A program made the position numbers and the translations under genes. DNA of 64,000 bases, taken from positions 1 through 64,000 of the forward strand of contig NZ_LMUF01000001.1 of the NCBI RefSeq assembly GCF_009766085.1, written 5' to 3'. Shown in pieces: positions 1 to 8,405 of this stretch (its first letter is position 1; each line of letters opens with the position of its first letter). The notes beneath the pieces were generated by a model. It did no database searches and was not told the origin of the DNA. It worked only from the letters and a program-made list of their open reading frames with translations. Source of the stretch: Burkholderia sp. S171 (GTDB taxonomy: Bacteria > Pseudomonadota > Gammaproteobacteria > Burkholderiales > Burkholderiaceae).

Positions 1-4
1 TTCG

Positions 5-30
5 TTTCTTTGTCGCTTTGGACAAAGAAA
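5..30. repeat. Perfect 10-bp inverted repeat (hairpin)
   Basis: The arms TTTCTTTGTC (5-14) and GACAAAGAAA (21-30) are exact reverse complements around a 6-nt loop. No gene was recognised in 1-192. There is no T-tract, so this is a hairpin of unknown role. It resembles, but is not identical to, the hairpin at 47358-47394. Confidence 0.5.
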
Positions 31-192
31 TGACGGGCCGCCACGCACAGTGGCTAACAGTGATAAAGAGAAAATCCGACTCACGCAGACCACTAACGCC
101 GAAAGCACCAACCCGGCATAGACCCCGACCACTAACCCAGCACCCCAGGACCTACCCCGCCCAAACCCCTGTCCACCGGCGCGAGCAAACCC

Positions 193-1137
193 TTAACCGA
201 CCGCCGAAGCAATTCGCTGCCCAATCGATTGATCCGGATAACTACCGAATCCGGCGCGCACATTATCCCGCATGTACTCAGGCCGCCCGGTCCCGGGAAT
301 CACACAGGTCACCGCCGGATGGGCGAGCACGAACTTGAGCAACAGTTGCGCCCAGGTCGTGCACCCGACCTCCTTGCTCCACTCGGGCACCGGCTGCCCC
401 TTCAACTTGCCCAGCAAACCGCCGCCGCCGAACGGCTGATTCACGATCACCCCAATCCCGCGTTCCCTCGCGAGCGGCAGCAAGCGTTCTTCGGCGACAC
501 GATCATCGGCAGCGTAGTTGATCTGGATAAAATCGAGTGTTTCCGAGCGCATCACGGCTTCCACATCGGCAAACGCGCTCGACGTGTAATGCGTGATGCC
601 GAGATAACGAATCCGGCCCTGCGCCTTCCATTCACGCAGCGTGGCGAGCTGCGTGCGCCAGTCAAGCAGATTGTGAATCTGCATCAGGTCGATGCGTGGT
701 TGCTGAAGACGCCGCATCGACTCTTCCATCTGTGCGATGCCCGCTTCACGGCCTTCGGTCCATACCTTGGTTGCAACAAAGGCGCGGCCATGCCCACCGA
801 CGCGCGTCAGCACCGCTCCAGCAACCGCCTCCGACGACCCATACATCGGCGATGAATCGATGACCGAGCCGCCATTGTCGAACAGGATGCTCAGCACCTC
901 GGCAAGCGGCGCTTGCGCCTGATGATTGTCGCCGACATCGAAGGTGCGCCAGGTGCCGCAACCCACCACCGGCAGCGCTTCGCCCGTGGACGGAATAGGG
1001 CGCGTATTCATGCGCGGCAACGGCGCGGCCGAAGCGGGCGTTTGTGCTAAGCCCGAAGTCACGCTCAAAGGCAGCAGCGCGCTGCCGGCGGCAAGGAGGA
1101 AACGTCGACGGCGGGCGTCGGCGGAAGTAGGGCGCAT
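193..1137 (-). CDS. Aldo/keto reductase with twin-arginine signal peptide
   Basis: A 314-residue member of the aldo/keto reductase superfamily, NAD(P)H-dependent TIM-barrel enzymes that reduce carbonyls. The N-terminus has an Arg run followed by RFLLAAGSALLPL and an Ala-rich cleavage region, which looks like a Tat signal and implies a periplasmic enzyme. The catalytic tetrad is readable: Asp and Tyr in DSSPMYG, Lys in VATKVW and His in MQIHN. The C-terminal half keeps the barrel strand IDFIQINYA-type and a PGTGRPEYMRDN cofactor-binding segment. It stands alone and reads towards the window edge; the next gene upstream is the GGDEF-EAL enzyme on the same strand. The substrate is not predictable. 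Exported aldo/keto reductases with this layout are common in Burkholderiaceae genomes. Confidence 0.85.
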   Translation of the reverse strand: MRPTSADARRRRFLLAAGSALLPLSVTSGLAQTPASAAPLPRMNTRPIPSTGEALPVVGCGTWRTFDVGDNHQAQAPLAEVLSILFDNGGSVIDSSPMYGSSEAVAGAVLTRVGGHGRAFVATKVWTEGREAGIAQMEESMRRLQQPRIDLMQIHNLLDWRTQLATLREWKAQGRIRYLGITHYTSSAFADVEAVMRSETLDFIQINYAADDRVAEERLLPLARERGIGVIVNQPFGGGGLLGKLKGQPVPEWSKEVGCTTWAQLLLKFVLAHPAVTCVIPGTGRPEYMRDNVRAGFGSYPDQSIGQRIASAVG

Positions 1138-1240
1138 GGGCAGTCTCGCCGTGACGGATCAGTTCACAGGATAGGCGAAGTCACAAAGGCGCGTAGTGAG
1201 TGAACCACTCCCCGCACTCAGCGCACTCACGATCAAGCCC

Positions 1241-4162
1241 TCAAGGTTCTTGAGTCAGCACTTGCAAGCGCGGTGCGAGCGTGGTCAGCAAGAGCGCTTC
1301 CAGCGGCATAGGGTGCGCGAAGTAATACCCCTGCGCCTGCGCCGCACCCATCTCGCGCAGCACCGCGAGCGTGGCTGCGTCTTCCACGCCTTCCGCCACG
1401 ACCGTCAGGTCCAGCGACTCCGCCATCCGCACGATTGCCCGTACGATTGCGCGGCTGCGCGGACTGGTCGTCAATTCGAAGATAAACGACTGGTCGATTT
1501 TCAGGCCGCTGAAGCGGTACTGATGCACATAACTCAGCGACGAAAATCCCGCGCCGAAGTCATCGAGTACCACCGACATGCCGTGATCAGCGAGACGTTG
1601 CATTGAACGCCTGGCCAGATCGGGCTCGGCAACCAGCGCGCCTTCCGTGAGTTCGAGACAGATCCGCGATGGCGCCACACCGTGTCGCGCGAGCAGGGCG
1701 AGGACGTCATCGGCGAACTCCGGGCGCGTCATGCTGTAGCTCGAACAGTTCACATGCACCGGCGGCCAGTCAGCGTGTTGCGGCTGCGCGAGGATCACCG
1801 CGACGCGTGTGAGCATGTAGAGATCGAGCCGCCCGATCAGGCGCAAGCCTTCCACCGCCGGGAGGAATTCGCCCGGCGTGATGACTCGGCCGTCGGGCTG
1901 GCGCCATCGGATCAACGCTTCCAGCGCCACGAGCTGGCCGCTGTTCGCGCACACAATAGGCTGAAAATATGGCACGAGTTCGTCGTCGCGCTTGAGCGCA
2001 TTGCGCAACGCTCCTTCGCGTTCGACCTGATCGGACACCTCGCGGCGCAGCTCGTGGTTGAACACGACAAAACTGTCACGGCCGCCATTCTTCACGCGAT
2101 ACATCGCGGTATCGGCATCGCGCAACAGATCGGCCGGCTCGCTGTGAAACTGGCTATCGGGACTGACGATGCCAATGCTGCACGACGAGAACACCACGTG
2201 GTCGTCTATATGAAACGGCAGGTCAAACGCCGCCAGGATCCGTTCCGCGATCGCCACAGCGGTATCGAGCGATGCACCCGGTGACAGCACCGCGAACTCG
2301 TCGCCGCCGAGGCGCGCGAGCAAATCGTTTTCGCGCAGGCAGCTACGCAGACGGGCCGCGGCCTGTATCAGCAACAGGTCCCCGAAATGATGACCGAGAC
2401 TGTCGTTGACCACCTTGAAGCGGTCGAGGTCGATAAACATCACGGCCAGCTGCTCGCCTTCATCATGATGATCGAGCCACGCCTCGCTCAGCCGCTGCAG
2501 CAAGTGGCTGCGGTTCGGCAGCCCGGTCAATGCGTCGTGCGAGTTTTCGTGCTGCAGCCGGGCGTTGGCCAGATCAAGCTCGCGGGTGCGGTTCTGCACG
2601 CGCTCCTCAAGCTCATGGTTGGCCGCATGCAGGGCTTCGGCGGCACTGCGTCGCGAGAGGGCGGTGTCGATATGGCGCGAGACGAACGTCAGTAGTTCCT
2701 GGTCGCGCAGCGAGTAACGCACGCGCGTGGAATAGCTTTGCACGGCGAGTACGCCGCGCACGACGTCGCCGTCGAACAGCGGAATGCCCAGCCACGAACG
2801 CAGCTTGATGCTCTCGCCCGAGCGTTCCATTTCGCCGATATCCACCAGCCGCGTGGCTTCAGCGAGGTCGATCAGGCAGGGGCGGCGTTGCCTGACCACA
2901 TACTCGGTCAGCCCGCGCCGGTTACGTCGTGGCGTGGGATGGTCGTTCAGCAGTTCGTCGACGTAATAGGGGAAGGACACGGTCGCCGTCGACCTGTCGA
3001 CCAGCGCGATGTAGAAGTTCTGCGCATACAGCAACTCGCCGACAATCCCGTGCAAGCTCTGGAAAAACTCCATCATGTCGCCGTGCCGGCTCGACAATTC
3101 GGCGATCTGGAACAACGCCCCTTGCAGATGTTCAGCCCGTTTGCGCTCCGCGATCTCCTGCCTCAACGCGCGATTTAATTCGGATAACTCAGCAGTCCGG
3201 CGCGATACCGTTTCTTCCAGATCGTCGCGATGCAGGATCCGGTCGAGTGCCATTGCCACGTGCCGGGCGACGACCAGGAAAAGCGCGCGGTCCTCCACGC
3301 TATAGATTCGCGAGACGTCGTACACCTGCATGGCGATCATGCCGAAGACTTCGTCGGAGGCGTTCTTGAGCGGTGCGCCCATCCAGAATTCGGGGCGATC
3401 CCCCACGCAAAAAAAGCGGCCTTCCTGCTCGGCGGTAAGGATTCCGGCGGCGTCGATCAGGAGCGGCTGGCCCGAAGTCAGAACCTGGCCCGTCAGCGAC
3501 AGACGTGATGGATCGAGCGTGTCGTACATCGCGCATTCGCGCGCGTAGGTGTCGATCACATCGACGTAATAGGGGTAGGTGATCTCGCCGCTTGGCGAAT
3601 CGTAAAGCGCGAGATAGAAATTTTCCGCATCGATCAGCGTGGCGAGTTGCTGGTGCACGCCGCGCAGGAACGCTGATCGTTCGCGCACTGAGCTCGCGAG
3701 ATAGGCGATTTCGTAGAGTACGCGCTGGGTATTTTGCGCGCGTGCCAGCGCGTCGGTCTGCAGGGCTTCACCCAGGCTGCGGGCAAAGTTGGCAAGCGTC
3801 AAATTCCCCGCGTGGCTGGCGGGTGCGAGCAGCCAGCCGAGGATGCTTTCGCCGCTGCCCGTTGGCCAGAGACAGTGACGCCGGGCCGTGCAAAAGGCGT
3901 GGAAGGTGTCGGCGGTGAGAAAGCCGGGCCACTCTTCCGCGGCATCGCCCTGGCCCGCGAGATGCAGGTCCTCGCCCGCCTGGTACCACGCCCACGTGGT
4001 GGTATCGACTTGAAAGCGGGCGTTGCGTAAGAGCACATCGACCGAACTGTCCGCGTGGGTCCGCCGTGCCGGGTCGATGATCGCGCGAGCGGCGTCCGCA
4101 GCGGAGGCGTCGCTGCTGTCGTCGGCCATCGGCGTGGCAGGGTTCGCGGGAAAGACGTTCAT
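1241..4162 (-). CDS. Two-GAF GGDEF-EAL cyclic-di-GMP enzyme
   Basis: A 973-residue cytoplasmic signalling protein with no clear membrane segments. After an N-terminal region of about 150 residues come a first GAF-like domain (about 158-310), a coiled-coil link, a second GAF-like domain (about 358-505), another coiled coil, a diguanylate cyclase domain (about 540-700) and an EAL phosphodiesterase domain (about 720-965). The cyclase active site is intact (GGDEF at 619-623), with a product-inhibition RxxD site (R610 to D613) five residues ahead. The EAL domain is also complete: EAL at 748-750, LELTEG, DDFGAGFSS, KIDQSF, AEGVE and QGYYF. Both activities are therefore possible, probably switched by ligands or redox state sensed by the GAF pair. 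An alternative start lies at internal Met12. It is monocistronic as far as visible. Confidence 0.9.
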   Translation of the reverse strand: MNVFPANPATPMADDSSDASAADAARAIIDPARRTHADSSVDVLLRNARFQVDTTTWAWYQAGEDLHLAGQGDAAEEWPGFLTADTFHAFCTARRHCLWPTGSGESILGWLLAPASHAGNLTLANFARSLGEALQTDALARAQNTQRVLYEIAYLASSVRERSAFLRGVHQQLATLIDAENFYLALYDSPSGEITYPYYVDVIDTYARECAMYDTLDPSRLSLTGQVLTSGQPLLIDAAGILTAEQEGRFFCVGDRPEFWMGAPLKNASDEVFGMIAMQVYDVSRIYSVEDRALFLVVARHVAMALDRILHRDDLEETVSRRTAELSELNRALRQEIAERKRAEHLQGALFQIAELSSRHGDMMEFFQSLHGIVGELLYAQNFYIALVDRSTATVSFPYYVDELLNDHPTPRRNRRGLTEYVVRQRRPCLIDLAEATRLVDIGEMERSGESIKLRSWLGIPLFDGDVVRGVLAVQSYSTRVRYSLRDQELLTFVSRHIDTALSRRSAAEALHAANHELEERVQNRTRELDLANARLQHENSHDALTGLPNRSHLLQRLSEAWLDHHDEGEQLAVMFIDLDRFKVVNDSLGHHFGDLLLIQAAARLRSCLRENDLLARLGGDEFAVLSPGASLDTAVAIAERILAAFDLPFHIDDHVVFSSCSIGIVSPDSQFHSEPADLLRDADTAMYRVKNGGRDSFVVFNHELRREVSDQVEREGALRNALKRDDELVPYFQPIVCANSGQLVALEALIRWRQPDGRVITPGEFLPAVEGLRLIGRLDLYMLTRVAVILAQPQHADWPPVHVNCSSYSMTRPEFADDVLALLARHGVAPSRICLELTEGALVAEPDLARRSMQRLADHGMSVVLDDFGAGFSSLSYVHQYRFSGLKIDQSFIFELTTSPRSRAIVRAIVRMAESLDLTVVAEGVEDAATLAVLREMGAAQAQGYYFAHPMPLEALLLTTLAPRLQVLTQEP

Positions 4163-4360
4163 CGGCGCTCCGAGCCGACGGCTGCCGCGGCTCCTGATTC
4201 AATCTCGTTCGATGTCGATGGTTCTACTCTTCATCCGGACACTGGAGGGCTTGGACAAGCCCGCTCCTTCGTTTGTGCTCGCACGCACCTGATTACTATA
4301 ACGGCAGTGCAGCTGGGGCCTTGAGAGTTTTCGTAAGGGTTAGGTATTCTCAGGTATTCG

Positions 4361-5599
4361 TTATGCACCCGACGAACCGCATACCGTTGCAGGACCCGAC
4401 GCCAACGAGCGTTGCTCCACCGCTACGGAAACACCCAGCAGCACAATCCCGCCGCAGGCGAGCAGCGCACCGGTCCAGCCCGTGGCCTCGAGGCCGAAAC
4501 CCATCGCGACCACGATGCCACCCGCCCACGCACCCAACGCATTTGCGATGTTGAAGGCCGAATGATTCAGCGCGGCCGCGACGGTCTGGGCGTCGCCGGC
4601 CACATCCATCAGGCGCGTCTGCACCGCCGGGACCACGGCTATGCCGAGTCCCATCGCGAACAGGTTGAGCGTGGCTGTCCATTCGTTGGCCGAAGAATAC
4701 GCGAACGCAGCCAGCGCGGCGGCATTCCAGATCAGCATGCCGAAGATGGTCCAGAGCCGAGACTTGTCGGCCAGCACACCACCAATCAGGCTGCCAGCCG
4801 TCATGCCGACCCCCAGCGCGCCGAGCAGCAGCGGTACCCGCCAGGGCGCTACGTGGGTCACGTTCAGCAGCGTCGGCGTAATGTAGGTGTACACGGCAAA
4901 TAGTCCGCCGAAGCCGACCGCGATCACAGAAAGCGTCAGCCAGACTTGCAGGCGCCGGAACACGCCAAGCTCGCGGCGCGGCGTAGCGCCCCCTGCGTGA
5001 ATGGGTGGGAGAAAGATGCGTACGCCAATCATCGTAAGAATACCGAGCGTGCCGACAAGCAGAAAATCCGCGCGCCAGCCGAGCCATTGACCGAGCCACG
5101 TCGCGAGCGGCACGCCGAATATATTAGCGATGGTCAAACCCAGCATCACGCGTCCGACTGCCCGCGCGCGCCGGTCGGGCGGTACGAGCGAGGCGGCCGT
5201 CAATGCCGCGACGCCGAAATACGCGCCATGCGGCACGCCGGAAATAAAGCGCGCGATCAGCAGCAGCGGGTAATTCGGTGCGAGCGCGCTGAGCAAATTG
5301 CCGAACGCGAACATCAGTATCAGGCCGATCAACATCGCGCGGCGCGGGATCTTCGCAAAGAAAATGGTGATGAGCGGCGCGCCGATCACCACGCCCAACG
5401 CATACGCGCTGATGATGTGGCCCGTGACGGGAAGCGACGTACCGAGGCCGTTTGCGATGACCGGCAGGATGGTCATGGACGCGAACTCACCCGTGCCGAT
5501 AGCCAGGCCTCCGACGGCGAGGGCGAGTTCGGCGGGACCCGCGCCATAGGGCGCGATCACGCGCGTGAGCGGGTCGTTGGGGACATCGATAATGGACAT
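4361..5599 (-). CDS. MFS transporter, DHA1 (AraJ-like) family
   Basis: A 412-residue integral membrane protein with about 12 hydrophobic segments, of the drug:H+ antiporter-1 group (AraJ/YdhP-like sugar or drug efflux proteins). The N-terminal segment LALAVGGLAIGTGEFASM and the following ISAYALGVVIGAP match the family's first two helices and motif A region. The longer open frame to 5752 adds 51 residues of non-membrane sequence and runs into the regulator gene, so the ATG at 5599 (MSIIDVPNDPL) is preferred. It lies downstream of, and in the same direction as, the GlxA-type regulator, 122 bp apart, so the two may be cotranscribed and the regulator may control it. The substrate is unknown. Confidence 0.85.
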   Translation of the reverse strand: MSIIDVPNDPLTRVIAPYGAGPAELALAVGGLAIGTGEFASMTILPVIANGLGTSLPVTGHIISAYALGVVIGAPLITIFFAKIPRRAMLIGLILMFAFGNLLSALAPNYPLLLIARFISGVPHGAYFGVAALTAASLVPPDRRARAVGRVMLGLTIANIFGVPLATWLGQWLGWRADFLLVGTLGILTMIGVRIFLPPIHAGGATPRRELGVFRRLQVWLTLSVIAVGFGGLFAVYTYITPTLLNVTHVAPWRVPLLLGALGVGMTAGSLIGGVLADKSRLWTIFGMLIWNAAALAAFAYSSANEWTATLNLFAMGLGIAVVPAVQTRLMDVAGDAQTVAAALNHSAFNIANALGAWAGGIVVAMGFGLEATGWTGALLACGGIVLLGVSVAVEQRSLASGPATVCGSSGA

Positions 5600-5721
5600 T
5601 GAGGAAAAATTGTGAGTTGTGAGCGAAGCGCAATGCAGCATTATCGCGAAAGAATTAATCTTTCGCATCTGCGAAGGCTCGAACGGCCGTGCTGAATGGT
5701 GTTGCTGCGGCGCCGTAGGCG

Positions 5722-6747
5722 CTAGTCCTGCGCGGCCGTCGTGACGCGCCATTCATGTGCATCCTCACCGTCACCGCCTGCAGAGAAGCGTTCACGGTAA
5801 GCCTGCGGTGTGACACCCATTGACCGCAGGAAGCTGCGTCGCATGGTTTCCTCCGATCCAAAGCCGCAGCGTGCCGCCACGCGCTTGACCGGAAACGCGG
5901 TATCGCCAAGCAGGCGACGTGCAGCTTCCAGGCGCAATTGATCGATAGCCCGTGCCGGCGTGATCCCCGTCTGCGTGCGATAGTGGCGCACGAAGCTACG
6001 CTCGCTCATGCCCGTGCGTTCAGCCAGCGTCGCGATCGACAGGTCGGCTGACATGTTTTCGGCTATCCACGCGTGCAAGTCACTAAAGCGGTCGCCCGTT
6101 TTTTGCAACGACAGCGTCGTGCTGAACTGCGCCTGGCCGCCGGGCCGCTTGAGGAACACCACGAGTTCGCGTGCGACATCGAGCGCGAGTGCGCTCCCGA
6201 GATCGTCCTCGATCAACGCAAGCGCGAGGTCGATGCCGGCTGTCACGCCCGCCGATGTCCAGACCGCGCCGTCACGAATAAAAATGGGCGCGGGGTCCAC
6301 GCGGACAGCCGGATAACGTTGGCCGAGGTGTTCGCAATGCGCCCAGTGCGTGACCGCGCGACGCTCGTCGAGCAGGCCGGCAGCCGCCAGCAAAAACGCG
6401 CCCGTGCACACCGACGCAGCCCGCCGGCACTGAGCCGCGCGCTCCCTGACCCACGTCACTTGCGCCGGATCTTTCGACGCCGCATGCACGCCGCGTCCGC
6501 CCGCGACGATCAGCGTGTCCGTGGGTTGTTGAGCAGTAGGCAAGGGCTGGGCGAACAGGCCGAGACCCGCGGTGCTTTGAATCTCCCCCGCGGCTGCAGC
6601 GACCACCCGCGCGATGTAGGGTGCGACGGCTCCGCGTGCCAGCGAGAGTTCGTTGGCGGAGGCGAAGGCCTGGAGCGGTCCGGCGACATCGAGCAACTGG
6701 ACGTCTGCAAACGCAAGGATGTCGATACGGCGCGGAGCATTGCTCAT
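5722..6747 (-). CDS. GlxA-type transcriptional regulator (DJ-1/PfpI + AraC HTH)
   Basis: A 341-residue regulator. Residues about 8-190 form a DJ-1/PfpI-like amidotransferase-fold sensor domain with the nucleophile-elbow motif ASVCTGAFLL (Cys114). Residues about 230-330 form an AraC/XylS double helix-turn-helix, including the typical GFGSEETMRRSFLRSMGVTP signature. The start was set at MSNAPRRIDI (6747) rather than the upstream Met at 6804, because family members begin a few residues before the first beta strand. It is divergent from a stand-alone DJ-1-family enzyme gene at 6857, with a 109-bp shared control region, and is followed by an MFS exporter on its own strand. The three probably form one detoxification or metabolite-response unit. 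The ligand is unknown. Confidence 0.88.
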   Translation of the reverse strand: MSNAPRRIDILAFADVQLLDVAGPLQAFASANELSLARGAVAPYIARVVAAAAGEIQSTAGLGLFAQPLPTAQQPTDTLIVAGGRGVHAASKDPAQVTWVRERAAQCRRAASVCTGAFLLAAAGLLDERRAVTHWAHCEHLGQRYPAVRVDPAPIFIRDGAVWTSAGVTAGIDLALALIEDDLGSALALDVARELVVFLKRPGGQAQFSTTLSLQKTGDRFSDLHAWIAENMSADLSIATLAERTGMSERSFVRHYRTQTGITPARAIDQLRLEAARRLLGDTAFPVKRVAARCGFGSEETMRRSFLRSMGVTPQAYRERFSAGGDGEDAHEWRVTTAAQD

Positions 6748-6856
6748 GGTATGGATTTGAAACCGGGTTGGCGTGAAACGAGGGTTGATTGACAATTTCG
6801 CCAAATCGTAGCGAGGTATTGTGTGTGCGTCTACTTCCTTTTAAGGGTTCATTGCC

Positions 6857-7540
6857 ATGACGCTGCATATCGGCTTCCTCGTTTTTCCACGGGTTCAGCA
6901 ACTCGACCTGACCGGCCCGCATGACGTGTTCGCCTCAGTGCCGGGCGCGACCGTCCACCTGATTGGGAAAACGCTTGATCCGATCAACGCGAGCAGCGGT
7001 CTCGTGCTGACACCCACCATGACGTATGCAGACTGCCCTGCACTCGATGTCTTGTGCGTGCCGGGAGGCGTGGGTGTCGGCGAGCTGATGGAGGACGACA
7101 CCACGCTCGATTTCATCCGGCGGCAGGCAGCACAGGCCCGCTTCGTCACGTCGGTATGTACGGGGGCGCTGGTCTTGGGAGCGGCTGGTTTGCTGCAGGG
7201 ACGGCGCGCGACGACGCACTGGGCAGCCCATCATTTCCTGGAAAGCTTCGGCGCCATTCCCGTGAAAGAGCGCGTTGTTCAGGATGGCAATCTGATGACG
7301 GGTGGTGGCGTGACGGCGGGCATCGATTTTGCGTTGACGCTGCTTATTGGCTTGATCGGCGAAACCGAAGCGCAGGCAATTCAGCTTCAACTGGAATATG
7401 CGCCCGCTCCGCCCTTTAATTCAGGTACGCCCGACGCGGCGCCGAAGGCAGTGGTGGATCTGGTGTGGAGTCGCGGCGAAGCAGGGCGTGCTCAGCGCGC
7501 TGCGATCGTTGAACGCGCAGCGGCGCGTTTGAATAGATAG
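6857..7540 (+). CDS. DJ-1/PfpI family protein, isonitrile hydratase-like
   Basis: A 227-residue cytoplasmic protein of the DJ-1/PfpI superfamily. The nucleophile elbow SVCTGA places the reactive cysteine at residue 101. The isonitrile hydratase (InhA) group of pseudomonads, which hydrates isocyanides to N-formamides, uses a cysteine at the same position. Other family features are the early acidic loop QQLDLTGPHDVF, VPGG at 68-71 and TTHWAAHHFLESFG. The gene has no export signal. It is divergent from the GlxA-type regulator at 5722-6747, whose sensor domain is of the same fold, so the regulator may sense the enzyme's substrate or product. Isocyanide hydration is inferred from similarity; a role in stress protection is the main alternative. 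Confidence 0.8.
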   Translation: MTLHIGFLVFPRVQQLDLTGPHDVFASVPGATVHLIGKTLDPINASSGLVLTPTMTYADCPALDVLCVPGGVGVGELMEDDTTLDFIRRQAAQARFVTSVCTGALVLGAAGLLQGRRATTHWAAHHFLESFGAIPVKERVVQDGNLMTGGGVTAGIDFALTLLIGLIGETEAQAIQLQLEYAPAPPFNSGTPDAAPKAVVDLVWSRGEAGRAQRAAIVERAAARLNR

Positions 7541-7596
7541 CAGGCTCGGCGTAGTGCCGATCTGGGCGTGCTTGCTTCTTACAGGAGGCGGATAGC

Positions 7597-7875
7597 ATGC
7601 CACGCGTACGGGTTGCTTCAATCACGGTTCTTGCCTCGCTCGGCATCGTGCTGGGCGCGGCGCCCGGGGCGTTCGCCCAAAGCACCGATACAACGCCATC
7701 GCCAACGCCGAAGCAAGCACAGAAGGCGCAACGCAAAGCCGATAGAAAAGCGGCGCGGGCGAAAAATTCGGCGGAACTGAGTAAGCTGGAGAAGAACGGC
7801 TATAACCCCGCCGACGGTCGTAGCGACTACCCCGATAACTTGCACCGAGCGCAAGACAAGGCGAATGGTCAGTGA
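7597..7875 (+). CDS. Small secreted protein, DUF4148-like
   Basis: A 92-residue protein with a Sec signal peptide (about 1-27, ending GAFAQ). A Lys/Arg/Ala-rich linker follows, then a C-terminal motif of the form LEKNGYNP, SDYP, AQDKANG. This motif, a Leu-Glu-x-x-Gly-Tyr-x-Pro core followed by Tyr-Pro and a downstream Ala/Lys stretch, resembles the DUF4148 proteins that are abundant and often multicopy in Burkholderiaceae. AGGAGG lies just ahead of the ATG. A paralogue follows directly at 7961. The function is unknown; a periplasmic location is predicted from the signal peptide. Confidence 0.7.
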   Translation: MPRVRVASITVLASLGIVLGAAPGAFAQSTDTTPSPTPKQAQKAQRKADRKAARAKNSAELSKLEKNGYNPADGRSDYPDNLHRAQDKANGQ

Positions 7876-7960
7876 CTTGCGAGCAGGGGTCACGCCCTAC
7901 GCCGTCGCTGCTTCAGGCATGCCCGATGCTGTATGGGTCACGACAGCCCGGGAGACGACC

Positions 7961-8266
7961 ATGTCGAAATTTCACTTTGCGCGAGTGTTATTCGTATTCG
8001 CGGCACTTTCTATAGCCTTCACAAGCATCGGCTATGCGCAGACTGCAGGGAACGGGTCTACCGCGCAACCGAGCGGGACACCCCCCACGCGGGCGTCAGA
8101 AAAGGCGGATCTGAAAAATCTCGAGGCGCATGGTTATCGGCCGTCTGCTAACGAATCGAACTATCCGAACGATATTCAGAAAGCCGAGAAGGCTACGAAT
8201 GGCTCGGGCGTGACCGGCACAAACGGCGCCACCCGTGCGAAGACACCGGCGAGTTCGGACAACTGA
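7961..8266 (+). CDS. Small secreted protein, DUF4148-like (paralogue of preceding gene)
   Basis: A 101-residue protein with a signal peptide (MSKFHFARVLFVFAALS to about residue 26, ending GYAQ) and a Gly/Thr/Ser-rich linker. The C-terminal motif LEAHGYRP, SNYPNDIQKAEKATNG is nearly the same as in the preceding gene. The longer frame from 7865 overlaps the previous gene and lacks a signal at its N-terminus. The ATG at 7961 has GGAGA just upstream and gives a proper signal peptide. The two genes look like a tandem duplication in which only the terminal motif and signal architecture are conserved. No function is assigned. Confidence 0.7.
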   Translation: MSKFHFARVLFVFAALSIAFTSIGYAQTAGNGSTAQPSGTPPTRASEKADLKNLEAHGYRPSANESNYPNDIQKAEKATNGSGVTGTNGATRAKTPASSDN

Positions 8267-8405
8267 CCGACTCGGAACATTGGCGCCTGTATTCTCGATC
8301 AGATATTCCCGGCTTAGAAAGCAGATCGGAAGGGAACGGAATTTGCGACGACCGCCGTTGGTTGGCAGCAGCCTGCTGCCCACACTAACCGATGGTCGAT
8401 CGTGA

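Noticed and set aside
18..338. 106-residue open frame at the window start
   Set aside because: Arg/Pro-rich, overlaps the end of the aldo/keto reductase gene, and its first part is the hairpin at 5-30.
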